This document shows, piece after piece, positions 54,343 to 63,000 of a DNA stretch of 64,000 nucleotides. Origin of the DNA: Bradyrhizobium sp. 139 (GTDB lineage Bacteria; Pseudomonadota; Alphaproteobacteria; Rhizobiales; Xanthobacteraceae). The number at the start of each line of letters is the position of its first letter. Position 1 is the first letter of the stretch. Position numbers and translations under genes: made by a program. The stretch is taken from NCBI RefSeq assembly GCF_023074175.1, contig NZ_JADPKS010000045.1, positions 106,166-170,165 of the forward strand. The letters run 5' to 3'. The notes under the pieces are model-generated. The model had not been told where the DNA came from. It ran no database searches and worked only from the letters and a program-made list of their open reading frames with translations.

Positions 54343-55353
54343 TCAGAAATCGATCCGCGCGTTCTCTCCGTCGCGCAGGCTCGCAATAATGCCCTGCTCG
54401 ATCAGGCCCGCGAGTCTCGATCGGTAGTGGATGAAGTCGGCGAAGTTGGCGCGCTCGCGGGTCAGATCGTTGTCGACGCGGTAGTTGACAAAGTTGCTGC
54501 GCGGCCGTCCGGCCACAACCGCCTTCAGCGCGGCATCGCAGGCGCTGCGCTCCAGCGCCGTGTCCGTTCCGGGTTTTAGCACCGTGGCTGCAAAGGTCGG
54601 CGGCACGATGATGACGACCGGCACATCGGCCGGCAACTTCCTGACAATATCCGTCAGCGCGACGATCTCGGGAAATGCCGCCCGCATCTCGGTGGACGCT
54701 GTCGGCACGGGATCCCTGGGCCAGCCGACCTCCTTGAATTGGCCGGGCGGCCAGATGTCCTCGTAGCTGACGAAGCCGTCCGGATTCATCCGCTGCCGCC
54801 GGCCAAGCCCGATGCTCAGCCGCTGAAATGCCTGCTCGATCGCCTGCCAGGAGATCAGCCGCACCGCATAGCTGACGACGCTCTTGTCATAGAGCCAATA
54901 GGGGAACGGAACGCCCTCCTCCTTCGGCCGCGCATGCACGCACCAGCCGGGGTCGGCCGCGATCACCAGCGCGCCGACCTCCCCGTGATTCCGCAGGAAG
55001 AAGTCGAGCACCGCGAGCTGTTCGCGTGGGCTCGAGCCGGTCATGTAAAGCTGCACGAAGCGCAAATCCGTTGCGCGCGACAATTCCGCCGGCTCGATCA
55101 TCTGCGCGGTCGAGTTGCCGAGGATGGCGGCGTTGAAGTTTGCATCGCGCGCGCGGCTCGCCGCCGTGATCTGCGTCAGACGATTGTCGACGCCGTCGAT
55201 GCCGAGCAGGCCGAGCTTGCCGCTGTCATAGGGATCGACCACCACCATCAGCGCAAGCACGAGCAATGCGCCGCCGATCAGCGTGCCCAGGCACACCGCC
55301 AGGCTGCGGCCCCAGCCGGGGTCGGTCTCAGAACTTGAAGTAGGCGAACTCAT
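54343..55353 (-). CDS. Membrane-anchored SGNH-like protein partnered with MBOAT (DltD/AlgJ-like)
   Basis: This 336-residue protein has one N-terminal membrane helix (LAVCLGTLIGGALLVLALMVVV) and an extracytoplasmic SGNH-like domain. The Ser block reads AAILGNSTAQM (Ser81) and the DxxH block ADFIHYR (Asp306, His309). VQLYMTGSSPREQLAVLDFFLRN is a conserved-looking central block. DltD, AlgX and AlgJ are SGNH-like partners of MBOAT proteins that transfer acyl groups to surface polymers. The ATG at 55353 overlaps the MBOAT gene by 26 bases, so translation is coupled. No closer family name is recognised. Confidence 0.75.
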   Translation of the reverse strand: MSSPTSSSETDPGWGRSLAVCLGTLIGGALLVLALMVVVDPYDSGKLGLLGIDGVDNRLTQITAASRARDANFNAAILGNSTAQMIEPAELSRATDLRFVQLYMTGSSPREQLAVLDFFLRNHGEVGALVIAADPGWCVHARPKEEGVPFPYWLYDKSVVSYAVRLISWQAIEQAFQRLSIGLGRRQRMNPDGFVSYEDIWPPGQFKEVGWPRDPVPTASTEMRAAFPEIVALTDIVRKLPADVPVVIIVPPTFAATVLKPGTDTALERSACDAALKAVVAGRPRSNFVNYRVDNDLTRERANFADFIHYRSRLAGLIEQGIIASLRDGENARIDF

Positions 55354-56710
55354 GCAGATCCCGACCACCCATATGGAGCAGCAATGCGAACAGCCCGATG
55401 CCGAGCAGGCCGGCAAGCAACGGATTCGGCCGCCGCGTGAACATGGCGACGATGTCCTGGCTGGCTGGCAGCAGGAAGGCAAACAGCGGCGCTGCGATCA
55501 GCGGCCACAGATGCTTTCCGCGCTCCAGCGGCAGCGGCGAAACCAGTCCGGAGAAGATATGCCAGGCCGCCTCGACGGACCCCGCGCGAAAGATCACGCC
55601 GGTTGCAAGCACGAACAGCACGGTGAGCGCCCAGCCGAGCCATGACGGAAAATTCGGACCATAGCGGCGCCACAACGCGCAGGCGACCAGCGCAAGCCCG
55701 TGCAGCACGCCCCACAGCACGAAAGTCCAGTTCGCGCCGTGCCACAGCCCGCACAGTGTCATGGTGGTCATCATCGCGGCGAAGAACTGGATCGGCAGCC
55801 AGCGCCGCGGCAACAGACGCATGTTGACCAGCGGGTAAAATACGTAATCGCGCAGGAACAGCATCAGGGTGATGTGCCAGCGCTGCCAGAAATCCTGGAT
55901 GTTGGTCGAGCGCAGCGGCGCATTGAAATTGTAGGGGAGCTGCACGCCCAGCAGCAGACCGAGGCCGATCGCGATATCGGAGTAGCCGGAGAAGTCGAAC
56001 AGGATCTGAAAGGAGAAGCAGAAGGCGAGCCAGGCATCGCCGCTCGGCAGCGGCCCGCTCACGGCCTGCGCATAGATCGGGTCGAGCAGACGCGCGACGC
56101 CGTCGGCGATCACGACCTTCTCGAACAGGCCGAGCGCGATGAAGCAGGTCGCAATGCAGAACTGGCGCTGCCAGCCCGGCACGTAAACCCGCCGGCCGAA
56201 CTGATGCATCACCTCCGACCAGCGCGCCAGCGGCCCGGCGATCGCCTGCGGGAAGAAGGCGATGTAGAGCGCGTAGCGATCGAGCGGATAGAGCGGCGCC
56301 TTGCCGCGCTTCAGATCGACCAGATACATGATGTGGTGGAAGGTGAAGAAGGAGATGCCGAGCGGCAGCCCGATGTCGAGCGCCGGGAAGGTCGTGCCCA
56401 GCACGAGGCCTAGATTGGCAAGTACGAAGTTCGCGTATTTGAACAGCGCCAGCACGCCAATATCGACCACGATCACGAGCGTGAGAAGCATCGCCCATTT
56501 CATGCGGCCATAGGCGACCGAGGCGAGCCAGTTGATCACGATCGAGGCGATCAGAAGCAGGATGAAGGACGGACTGCCCCAGGCATAGAACGCGAGCGAC
56601 AGCGCAACCTGCACGCCGATCCGCCAATGCGGATAGGGATCGGCCAGCCGGCAGATCAGCAGCGCCGCCGGCAGGAAGACCAGGAGAAAGGGGTAATCGT
56701 TGAAGAGCAT
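55328..56710 (-). CDS. MBOAT family O-acyltransferase (AlgI/DltB-like)
   Basis: This 460-residue membrane-bound O-acyltransferase has about eleven helices. The family signature with the catalytic His is GLWHGANWTFVLWGVLHGLA. The block SFFTFHHIMYLVDLKRGKAPL and the loop RSTNIQDFWQRWHITL are typical of AlgI. MBOAT proteins move acyl groups across or at the membrane onto a hydroxyl acceptor, together with a periplasmic SGNH-like partner, here the overlapping downstream gene. The start at 56710 lies 46 bases after the desaturase stop, so the three genes form one unit. Confidence 0.92.
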   Translation of the reverse strand: MLFNDYPFLLVFLPAALLICRLADPYPHWRIGVQVALSLAFYAWGSPSFILLLIASIVINWLASVAYGRMKWAMLLTLVIVVDIGVLALFKYANFVLANLGLVLGTTFPALDIGLPLGISFFTFHHIMYLVDLKRGKAPLYPLDRYALYIAFFPQAIAGPLARWSEVMHQFGRRVYVPGWQRQFCIATCFIALGLFEKVVIADGVARLLDPIYAQAVSGPLPSGDAWLAFCFSFQILFDFSGYSDIAIGLGLLLGVQLPYNFNAPLRSTNIQDFWQRWHITLMLFLRDYVFYPLVNMRLLPRRWLPIQFFAAMMTTMTLCGLWHGANWTFVLWGVLHGLALVACALWRRYGPNFPSWLGWALTVLFVLATGVIFRAGSVEAAWHIFSGLVSPLPLERGKHLWPLIAAPLFAFLLPASQDIVAMFTRRPNPLLAGLLGIGLFALLLHMGGRDLHEFAYFKF

Positions 56711-56756
56711 CGGATCAAAGCCGCGCCATCACCGGCGTTGCGCCGGTCGATGATGC

Positions 56757-57716
56757 TCAGCCCGTTTCCAGGTCGGACGCAGCATCGCCCGGCTGCCGCA
56801 GCATGCGCCGCGCGATCTTCTCCTCGCTCGGCACCTTGACGTCCCAGGCAAGCCCGAGCGTCTCCAGCGCGCGGATGAAGATGAAGCCGGGATCGAACTC
56901 GAACCAGCGCAGGCCGAAGGCCGCGGAATACGGGAAGGCATGGTGATTGTTGTGCCAGCCTTCGCCCCAGGCGAGCCAGGCCATCACGCCGAGATTCCTG
57001 CTGTTGTCGTCACGGGTGACGAAGGGCTGCGCGCCAAATGTATGCATGATCGAGTTGATCGCGGACATGGTCTGCTCGACCGCGAACATGCGGACCACGC
57101 CGCCCCACAGAAAGCCGCTCAGCGCGCCCCACAGGCTCATGGTGGCCAGGCCGCCGATCACCGCCGGCAGCAACAGGCCGAGCGCGACCCAAGTGTAATA
57201 GTAGCTGTTGACGGCAACCAGCCTGCGGTCCGCCATCAGGTCCGGCACGTAATGCGCGACGTTGGGATAATCGTGCTCGATCATCCAGGTCAGATGCGCA
57301 TGCAGGAAACCGCGCAGGCGGCCAAGCAGGCCATCGCCATGCAGAAGCGGCGAATGCAGATCGCCGTCGTGATCGGACAGCTCGTGGTGGCGCCGGTGCA
57401 TGGCCGCCCAGGACAGCATCGGGCCGCGCCCGGCCATCGATCCCATGACGATGAGGATTGCGCTCATCGGGGTGGACGTCGCAAAGGCGCGGTGGGTGAA
57501 CAGGCGGTGATAGCCGACCGTGAGGCCGAGCCCGGTGACGAGCCAGAAGCCGAAGAACAGGCCGAGCTCGATCGAACCGATCGTCCGGTAGAACAACAGG
57601 CCCAGTGCGACCAGCGTGCCCACGAAGGGAAGCACGTCGAAGATGATGAAATGCCGCCGCTGCATCCGGTGAAAATGCCGGCTGCGGATGATGCGGTGAT
57701 CGCGTTTTGATTGCAC
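56757..57716 (-). CDS. Fatty acid (acyl-CoA type) desaturase
   Basis: This 319-residue membrane protein has the three histidine boxes of the delta-9 type desaturases: HRLFTH (70-75), HRRHH (107-111) and HNNHH (255-259), with WLAWGEGWHNNHHAFP around the last. These hold the di-iron site that puts a double bond into a fatty acyl chain. The GTG at 57716 is preferred, with GGAATCC upstream; an ATG at 57665 is an alternative and the frame is open to 57794. It is the first gene of a unit with the MBOAT and SGNH-like genes and may tailor the acyl chain they transfer. Confidence 0.88.
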   Translation of the reverse strand: MQSKRDHRIIRSRHFHRMQRRHFIIFDVLPFVGTLVALGLLFYRTIGSIELGLFFGFWLVTGLGLTVGYHRLFTHRAFATSTPMSAILIVMGSMAGRGPMLSWAAMHRRHHELSDHDGDLHSPLLHGDGLLGRLRGFLHAHLTWMIEHDYPNVAHYVPDLMADRRLVAVNSYYYTWVALGLLLPAVIGGLATMSLWGALSGFLWGGVVRMFAVEQTMSAINSIMHTFGAQPFVTRDDNSRNLGVMAWLAWGEGWHNNHHAFPYSAAFGLRWFEFDPGFIFIRALETLGLAWDVKVPSEEKIARRMLRQPGDAASDLETG

Positions 57717-57876
57717 GGCCGGGATTCCAAGGACGCAGCTATGAGTACATAGCCGCTGCGCGAACGCAACCCAAGCCGCCGCCCAAGGTTTCAACAGGCA
57801 CGAAAGTCTGTAGAATAGGCTCGCCGCGCCAAAACGCGCTCAAATTCGGCCTTTTCCGCTTGCCCTGCGAGTCACC

Positions 57877-58220
57877 ATGCCATCACGTGCTGCGACAATT
57901 CTGACTGTGATCTCGGTTGTGATGGCGGGAGAGGCCATGGGATTCGATCTCGAGGCGCATCGCGGCGGGAGGGCGCTGTTGCCGGAAAACACCCTGCCGG
58001 CCTTCGCCAATGCGCTGTCGATGTGACCGACGCGCTGGTTTCAGAGGCCCAGACGCTCGGACTGCGCGTCGTGGTGTGGACCGTCAACAAGCGTGACGAC
58101 ATGGCGCGCATGATCGAGGTCGGCGTCGACGGCATCATCTCGGACAGGCCCGACCTGTTGCGGCAGGTCGCCGGCGAAAAGGGAATTGCACTGCCGGCGG
58201 GGACGCCGGTGGTGCCGTAA
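57877..58220 (+). pseudogene. Glycerophosphodiester phosphodiesterase remnant (internal deletion)
   Basis: Two fragments remain. The first (57877-58026, 49 codons) has an export signal and the start of a GDPD domain, FDLEAHRGGRALLPENTLPAFANAL, split by a stop at 58024. The second (58023-58220, another frame) has the end of the domain, LGLRVVVWTVNKRDDMARM, and then VGVDGIISDRPDLL. The middle of the domain, with the metal-binding Glu/Asp and the second catalytic His, is gone. Family members are about 300 residues or more, so a large deletion has joined the ends out of frame. It cannot be active. Confidence 0.87.
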
Positions 58221-58236
58221 CTCGGAGCCATTCCTT

Positions 58237-58323
58237 GTAGCCCGGATGGAGCGAAGCGAAATCCGGGAGCTGTGTCCGCCGCGCGAAAGCACCCCGGATT
58301 GCGCTGCGCTCCATCCGGGCTAC
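58237..58323. repeat. Palindromic intergenic repeat, TAGCCCGGATGGAGCG family
   Basis: The 87-base element is bounded by GTAGCCCGGATGGAGCG and CGCTCCATCCGGGCTAC, with an inner ATCCGGG/CCCGGAT pair. It lies between the GDPD remnant and the convergent spermidine-synthase-like gene. Confidence 0.87.
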
Positions 58324-58328
58324 GAAGC

Positions 58329-60608
58329 CTACTCCCCATCCCTCAGGCGCCGATAGAGCGCCCCTAGGATGTTGGAATAGTCGTCGGTCCAGACCCGCAC
58401 CCGGTCGTCGGCTTCGGTCTGCTCCCACACCTTGGCGGAGGCGATCTTACCGACGTCAGCCTCCTCGCGCGCGGAGATGACGACGTCGGTCGAAAAGATG
58501 TAGTCGCCGTCGCGCCCGGAATCCTCGTTGAAAACCCAGCTCTTCAAATCGTTGGCATCGGCGATTCCGACCACGACGGTCTCGAGATCGAGGTGCCGGT
58601 TGGAGACGTGCATCACCACGGCGCCGTGCGGAGCCAGCTTGTCCTTGTAGATCTTCATCGCCTCTTCGGTGGCGAGATGAATCGGAATCGCATCCGACGA
58701 ATAGGCGTCGACGACGATCAGATCATAAGCGCCGTCGGGCTCTTTCGCGAAGGTGAGGCGAGCATCGCCGATCACCGGCTTCAGGCCCGGCATGCAGCCC
58801 GATATGTAGCGAAAGTTCTTCGGATCGCTTGCCGCGTCGACCATGGACTGGTCGATCTCGAAGAAGGTCCAGCTTTCGCCCGGCTCGGCGGCGCAGGCGA
58901 GCGTGCCCGATCCGACGCCGATCGCAGCGACCTTCAGCGGCGCGCCCTTGCGCTCGCGGATCGCGGTGACGGCCTGACCGATGCCGCCGTCCTTGTGGTA
59001 GTAGGTGATCGGCTCGGGCCGGCCGACGACCGGCGTTCCGTCATTGTTGCGGAAGCGCTCGGCGCCGTGGATCGTGGTGCCGTGCATCAGCACGTGGAAA
59101 TAGCCGCCGGGCGTCACCACGATCTTGTGCACGCCGAAGAAACTGCGCACCGTCGTGACGCGGCCTTCGTCCGCGGGATAAACGCGGATCAACGCCAGCG
59201 CGAGCGCGGCGGTGGCGAATATCTTCCAGCGGCCGGCATTGAGCGCGAGCGCCAGAAGTGCTGCGAGCACGCCGACGGCACCCGCGACCCAGACGCGGTG
59301 ATCCTCGAACCAGGTCGAGAGATTGCCGGTCGCGTAGGACGGCGCAACGAGTGCTACCGCGAGCGCCGCAAGTGCCAGCCAGTACCATTTGACAATGCCC
59401 GCCAGCCGCTCGTTCGCAGGCGGTCGGCACAGCGCGGCGAGCGCGATCAGAATCGGATATTCGGCGATCCAGGAGAAGGTGAAAGGCGCAACAAGCCCTG
59501 CGAACAGGCCGCCGACCATGCCGCCGAACGACAGCGCGACATAGAAGCCCGTGAGATATTTGGCGGCCGGCCGTGTCCGCGCCAGTTCGCCATGGCAGGC
59601 CATGGCGATGACGAAGAAGCACAATTGGTGGCCGCCGAGGGTCAGCAGCAGATTCTGTTCGCCGCCGAAAGCCAGCAGGAAGATGACGCCCGCGATCGCG
59701 ACCGGCTGGAGCATCAGCATCCATTTATGCGGCAACAGCGGCCGCGACTGGAACACCACCACCCAGGTGAGCAGATACAGCGACAGCGGCAGCACCCAGA
59801 GCAACGGCGCCGCCGCGACATCGGTCGAGATGTGCGCGGTGACGGCGATGAGCAGGCCGGACGGCACCGCGGCGAGGAATATCCAGCGCAGCCGCATCAC
59901 GAGGCCCGGCGCGGGCGCATTGACATCCTCGGATTGCGCGTCTGCCACGGCAAGCTTCGGCGAGCGCAGCAGCAGCACGCCGCAGGCGGCAAGCAGGAGG
60001 ATCAGAAGGCCATAGCCGAGGGTCCAGAACCGGTTCTGCGTGTGCAGCGTGAACATCGGCTCCAGCAGGAACGGATAGGACAACAGCGCCAGGAAGCTGC
60101 CGATGTTGGAGGATGCATAGAGAAAATAGGGATCGTGTCCGGCAGGATGGCCGGTGCGGACGAACCAGGCCTGGAGCAGCGGATTGTTGGCGGCGAGCGC
60201 GAAGAACGGCAAGCCGATCGAGACCACGAACAGGCCGAGCAGCCAAAACGCATAGCCGGAGGCCGGTGGCTCGCCATAGGCGGTGGCGATGCCGAGCGGC
60301 AGCGTGGCGAAGGCCGCGATCAGCAAAATCAGATGCACCGCGACCGGAACGATGCGGCTCCTGATCTGCATCAACAGATGCGCATAGGCATAGCCGGCCA
60401 GCAGCAGCGACTGGAAGAACACCATCGCCACCGACCATACCGCCGGCGAGCCGCCGAGCCGCGGCAGCACCATCTTCGTGAACAGCGGCTGCACCGAGAA
60501 CAGCAGCAGCGCGCTGACGAAGATCGCGGCGGTGTAGACCGTCAGCAGCAGCCGGTTGCGCGACGAGGACGGCTGCTCCGTAGCGGCGGGTTGTACGATC
60601 GAATCCAT
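58329..60608 (-). CDS. Membrane-fused spermidine synthase-like protein
   Basis: This 759-residue protein has about 13 membrane helices in the first 480 residues (LLLTVYTAAIFVSALLLFSV, then repeated helices). The C-terminal domain has a Rossmann fold of the spermidine-synthase type: VAAIGVGSGTLACAA (SAM-type loop), FFEIDQSMVDAASD, and YDLIVVDAYSSDAIPIHL. The SpeE-like catalytic Asp region (DAYSSDAIP) is intact. Such fusions are widespread in alphaproteobacteria, and their product is unproven. The ATG at 60608 follows GGAGCTTCC. It stands alone. Confidence 0.87.
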   Translation of the reverse strand: MDSIVQPAATEQPSSSRNRLLLTVYTAAIFVSALLLFSVQPLFTKMVLPRLGGSPAVWSVAMVFFQSLLLAGYAYAHLLMQIRSRIVPVAVHLILLIAAFATLPLGIATAYGEPPASGYAFWLLGLFVVSIGLPFFALAANNPLLQAWFVRTGHPAGHDPYFLYASSNIGSFLALLSYPFLLEPMFTLHTQNRFWTLGYGLLILLLAACGVLLLRSPKLAVADAQSEDVNAPAPGLVMRLRWIFLAAVPSGLLIAVTAHISTDVAAAPLLWVLPLSLYLLTWVVVFQSRPLLPHKWMLMLQPVAIAGVIFLLAFGGEQNLLLTLGGHQLCFFVIAMACHGELARTRPAAKYLTGFYVALSFGGMVGGLFAGLVAPFTFSWIAEYPILIALAALCRPPANERLAGIVKWYWLALAALAVALVAPSYATGNLSTWFEDHRVWVAGAVGVLAALLALALNAGRWKIFATAALALALIRVYPADEGRVTTVRSFFGVHKIVVTPGGYFHVLMHGTTIHGAERFRNNDGTPVVGRPEPITYYHKDGGIGQAVTAIRERKGAPLKVAAIGVGSGTLACAAEPGESWTFFEIDQSMVDAASDPKNFRYISGCMPGLKPVIGDARLTFAKEPDGAYDLIVVDAYSSDAIPIHLATEEAMKIYKDKLAPHGAVVMHVSNRHLDLETVVVGIADANDLKSWVFNEDSGRDGDYIFSTDVVISAREEADVGKIASAKVWEQTEADDRVRVWTDDYSNILGALYRRLRDGE

Positions 60609-60724
60609 GGAAGCTCCGGCTCAAGCCCCGGCAGGCGCCGGAGGTGCGCAATGGAGCACAAGGCACCTGAACGGGCAATAAAGGCTCTCGTGATGTTGCA
60701 GCGAGGAATGCCTGATATACAGAT

Positions 60725-60764
60725 GTCATTCCGGGTCGGGTCCTTCAGACCATCCCGGAATGAC
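60725..60764. repeat. Short palindrome, GTCATTCCGGG family
   Basis: GTCATTCCGGG at 60725-60735 and its exact reverse complement CCCGGAATGAC at 60754-60764 flank an 18-base loop. It is a short relative of the element at 50455-50557. It includes the in-frame ATG at 60760, which argues against using that codon as the start of the next gene. Confidence 0.8.
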
Positions 60765-60786
60765 AGCGGAACAAATTGAACTGGTC

Positions 60787-62397
60787 ATGATCGAAACCGA
60801 CGTCGTCATCATCGGCGCTGGCCATAACGGCCTCACCTGCGCGGCCTATCTCGCGACGGCGGGCTTGCGCGTGCGCGTGGTCGAGCGCCGCAAGGTGGTC
60901 GGCGGGGCGGCGGTCACGGAGGAGTTTCATCCGGGCTTCCGCAATTCGGTCGCGGCCTACACCGTGAGCCTGCTCAATCCGCAGGTGATCCGCGACCTCG
61001 GGCTGGCCGAGCAGGGTCTGCGAATCGTGGAGCGGCGCGCGCAGAATTTTCTGCCCGCGCCCGATGGCAGCTATCTGCTCACCGGCGAGGGACGGACGAA
61101 GGACTCCGTGGCGCGGCTGAGCACGCATGACGCAAACGCGCTCGACGGGTTCTCTCGCGAGCTGGCAGATATCGCCGACGTGCTCAGACAATTCGTGCTG
61201 CGCGCGCCGCCCAATATGGTCGACGGCTTCGGCACGGCTGCTGTCCGCGAAGCGGTGAACGCGTTCCAGAGCGCCAACATCCTGCGTGGGCTGACGCTGG
61301 AGCAAAGCCGCAGCCTGCTCGATCTCTTCACCCGCTCGGCCGGCGAGATGCTGGACGAGCGCTTCGAGCACGATCTGGTCAAGGCGCTGTTCGGCTTCGA
61401 TGCCATCGTCGGCAATTATGCCAGTCCGTACGCGGCGGGCTCGGCCTATGTGATGCTGCATCACGCCTTCGGCGAGGTGAATGGCAAGAAGGGCGTCTGG
61501 GGCCACGCCGTCGGGGGCATGGGCGCGATCACACAAGCGATGGCGCGCACCGCGCAGGGCCGCGGCGTCGCGATCGACACCGATGCGGGCGTGCGCGAGG
61601 TGATCGTCGAGCGTGACCGCGCGGTCGGCGTGGTGCTGGAGAACGGCCAGACCATTCGCGCGAAGTACGTCGCGGCCAACGTCAATCCAAAGCTGCTCTA
61701 TACGCGGCTGATCGCGGCCGACGCCCTGCCCCGAGACTTTCTCGCCCGCATCCGGCACTGGAAGAACGGCTCCGGCACCTTCCGCATGAACGTGGCGCTG
61801 GACCGCCTGCCCTCCTTCACCGCGCTTCCGGGCGATGGCGATCATCTCAGCTCCGGCATCATCCTGGCGCCGAGCCTTGGTTATATGGACCGCGCCTGGC
61901 TCGATGCCCGCGCGCACGGCTGGAGCCGTGACCCTGTGATCGAAATGCTGATCCCCTCCACGCTCGACGACACGCTCGCACCCGCGGGCAAACACGTCGC
62001 GAGCCTGTTCTGCCAACACGTCGCGCCCGAACTGCCCGACGGAAAGTCCTGGGACGACCATCGCGAAGAGGTCGCCGACCTCATGATCGCGACGGTGGAC
62101 AAATATGCCCTGGGCTTTGCGGCAAGCGTGCTCGGCCGCCAGATCCTGTCCCCGCTTGATCTCGAGCGGCAGTTCGGCCTCCTCGGCGGCGACATCTTCC
62201 ATGGCGCGCTGACGCTGAACCAGCTGTTCTCGGCGCGGCCGATGCTGGGCCATGCCGATTATCGGGGTCCCCTGAAGGGCCTCTACCATTGCGGCTCCGG
62301 CGCCCACCCCGGCGGCGGCGTCACCGGCGCTCCCGGCCACAACGCCGCGCAGGTGATCTTGAGGGATCACCGGTCGCTGTTCGGAAGCCGTGTATAG
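60787..62397 (+). CDS. FAD-dependent oxidoreductase, phytoene desaturase/PYROXD2-like
   Basis: This protein of about 536 residues starts with the dinucleotide-binding motif VVIIGAGHNGLTCAAYLATAG and has a second FAD block, VERRKVVGGAAVTEEFHPG. It ends with the flavin-binding block YHCGSGAHPGGGVTGAPGHN. It belongs to the phytoene-desaturase-like amine oxidase superfamily, in the branch of human PYROXD2, not to carotenoid synthesis. The ATG at 60787 is preferred because the in-frame ATG at 60760 lies inside a palindrome. No carotenoid gene is nearby. The substrate is unknown. Confidence 0.88.
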   Translation: MIETDVVIIGAGHNGLTCAAYLATAGLRVRVVERRKVVGGAAVTEEFHPGFRNSVAAYTVSLLNPQVIRDLGLAEQGLRIVERRAQNFLPAPDGSYLLTGEGRTKDSVARLSTHDANALDGFSRELADIADVLRQFVLRAPPNMVDGFGTAAVREAVNAFQSANILRGLTLEQSRSLLDLFTRSAGEMLDERFEHDLVKALFGFDAIVGNYASPYAAGSAYVMLHHAFGEVNGKKGVWGHAVGGMGAITQAMARTAQGRGVAIDTDAGVREVIVERDRAVGVVLENGQTIRAKYVAANVNPKLLYTRLIAADALPRDFLARIRHWKNGSGTFRMNVALDRLPSFTALPGDGDHLSSGIILAPSLGYMDRAWLDARAHGWSRDPVIEMLIPSTLDDTLAPAGKHVASLFCQHVAPELPDGKSWDDHREEVADLMIATVDKYALGFAASVLGRQILSPLDLERQFGLLGGDIFHGALTLNQLFSARPMLGHADYRGPLKGLYHCGSGAHPGGGVTGAPGHNAAQVILRDHRSLFGSRV

Positions 62398-62595
62398 GTC
62401 TGTGGATGAGCTGTGGACAGGCTGTTGGCAGGGCCGTGAGAAAGTAGTGGGTAACCGGTGCGTGGCTCGCCCGGCGAACTGCGTACAAGGCGGTGAAAAT
62501 GCTGGCGATAAGTGGCGCGATAAGGCCGTGGACAATGTCCGGAAAACGAGCGGACGGCCGGGGGTCGGTCATTCCCTGAGCCCCCAAAACGACAT

Positions 62596-62628
62596 CGCCC
62601 GCCAGGGGCAATTCCCCGTGCGGGCGAT
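62596..62628 (-). terminator. Hairpin, probable terminator of the Flp pilin gene
   Basis: TCGCCCGC and GCGGGCGA enclose a smaller GGGG/CCCC stem. Reading on the minus strand, TGTCGTTTTGG follows, a weak T-run. It lies 57 bases beyond the pilin stop codon. In the rest of 62398-62684 no gene was seen. Confidence 0.5.
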
Positions 62629-62684
62629 CGTCAGGAAACAGCCTCTGAAGAAAGTAGCCCCCACTGGGAAATGGGAGGCGGAAA

Positions 62685-62849
62685 TTACTTCAAGGAGGTG
62701 CTAATCGAACCGAACTTCTCGTTCAAGCTGGTGCCCAAGCTGTTCACCACAGTGATGATCGCCAGCGCGATGCCGGCTGCAATCAGGCCGTATTCGATTG
62801 CGGTTGCACCGGATTCGTCCGACCAGAACTTCGAAATCATGCGCTTCAA
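62685..62849 (-). CDS. Flp/Fap-type pilin component
   Basis: This 54-residue class IVb pilin has a short basic leader ending in DESGATAIEYGLIAAGIALA, with the invariant Glu-Tyr of the Flp motif. A hydrophobic helix and a small polar tail follow. TadV-type peptidases cut before the hydrophobic helix. A TTG start at 62849 with GGAGG six bases upstream gives a leader MKRMISKFW like that of other rhizobial Flp proteins; the ATG at 62840 is the alternative. No tad/cpa genes are adjacent, so it is an orphan pilin gene here. Confidence 0.88.
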   Translation of the reverse strand: MKRMISKFWSDESGATAIEYGLIAAGIALAIITVVNSLGTSLNEKFGSISTSLK

Positions 62850-63000
62850 GACTCGCCTCCATTCAATTGCAAAGTGTGTTGGTCGATCCAACATCCGGAT
62901 ATCTACGCGGCACAGCCTGCGGCCGGGTTAACTCAAGAACTACAAGTTGTACGGAAATTAGGAACAAAAGTTCCAAAAAATTGGCTCAACGGACCCTCGG

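Noticed and set aside
58593..60779. A 728-codon plus-strand open frame over the spermidine-synthase-like gene
   Set aside because: Composition is dominated by Arg, Gln, Glu and His with no hydrophobic core; the minus strand encodes a clear membrane protein and SAM-type domain.
60787..62397. The FAD oxidoreductase as a carotenoid phytoene desaturase (crtI)
   Set aside because: There are no crt genes nearby and the sequence phrases fit the PYROXD2-like branch better.
62401..62535. Three DnaA-box-like 9-mers (TGTGGATGA, TGTGGACAG, CGTGGACAA) as a replication origin or DnaA-controlled promoter
   Set aside because: Each has mismatches to TTATCCACA, there is no AT-rich unwinding region, and no origin-linked gene is in the window.
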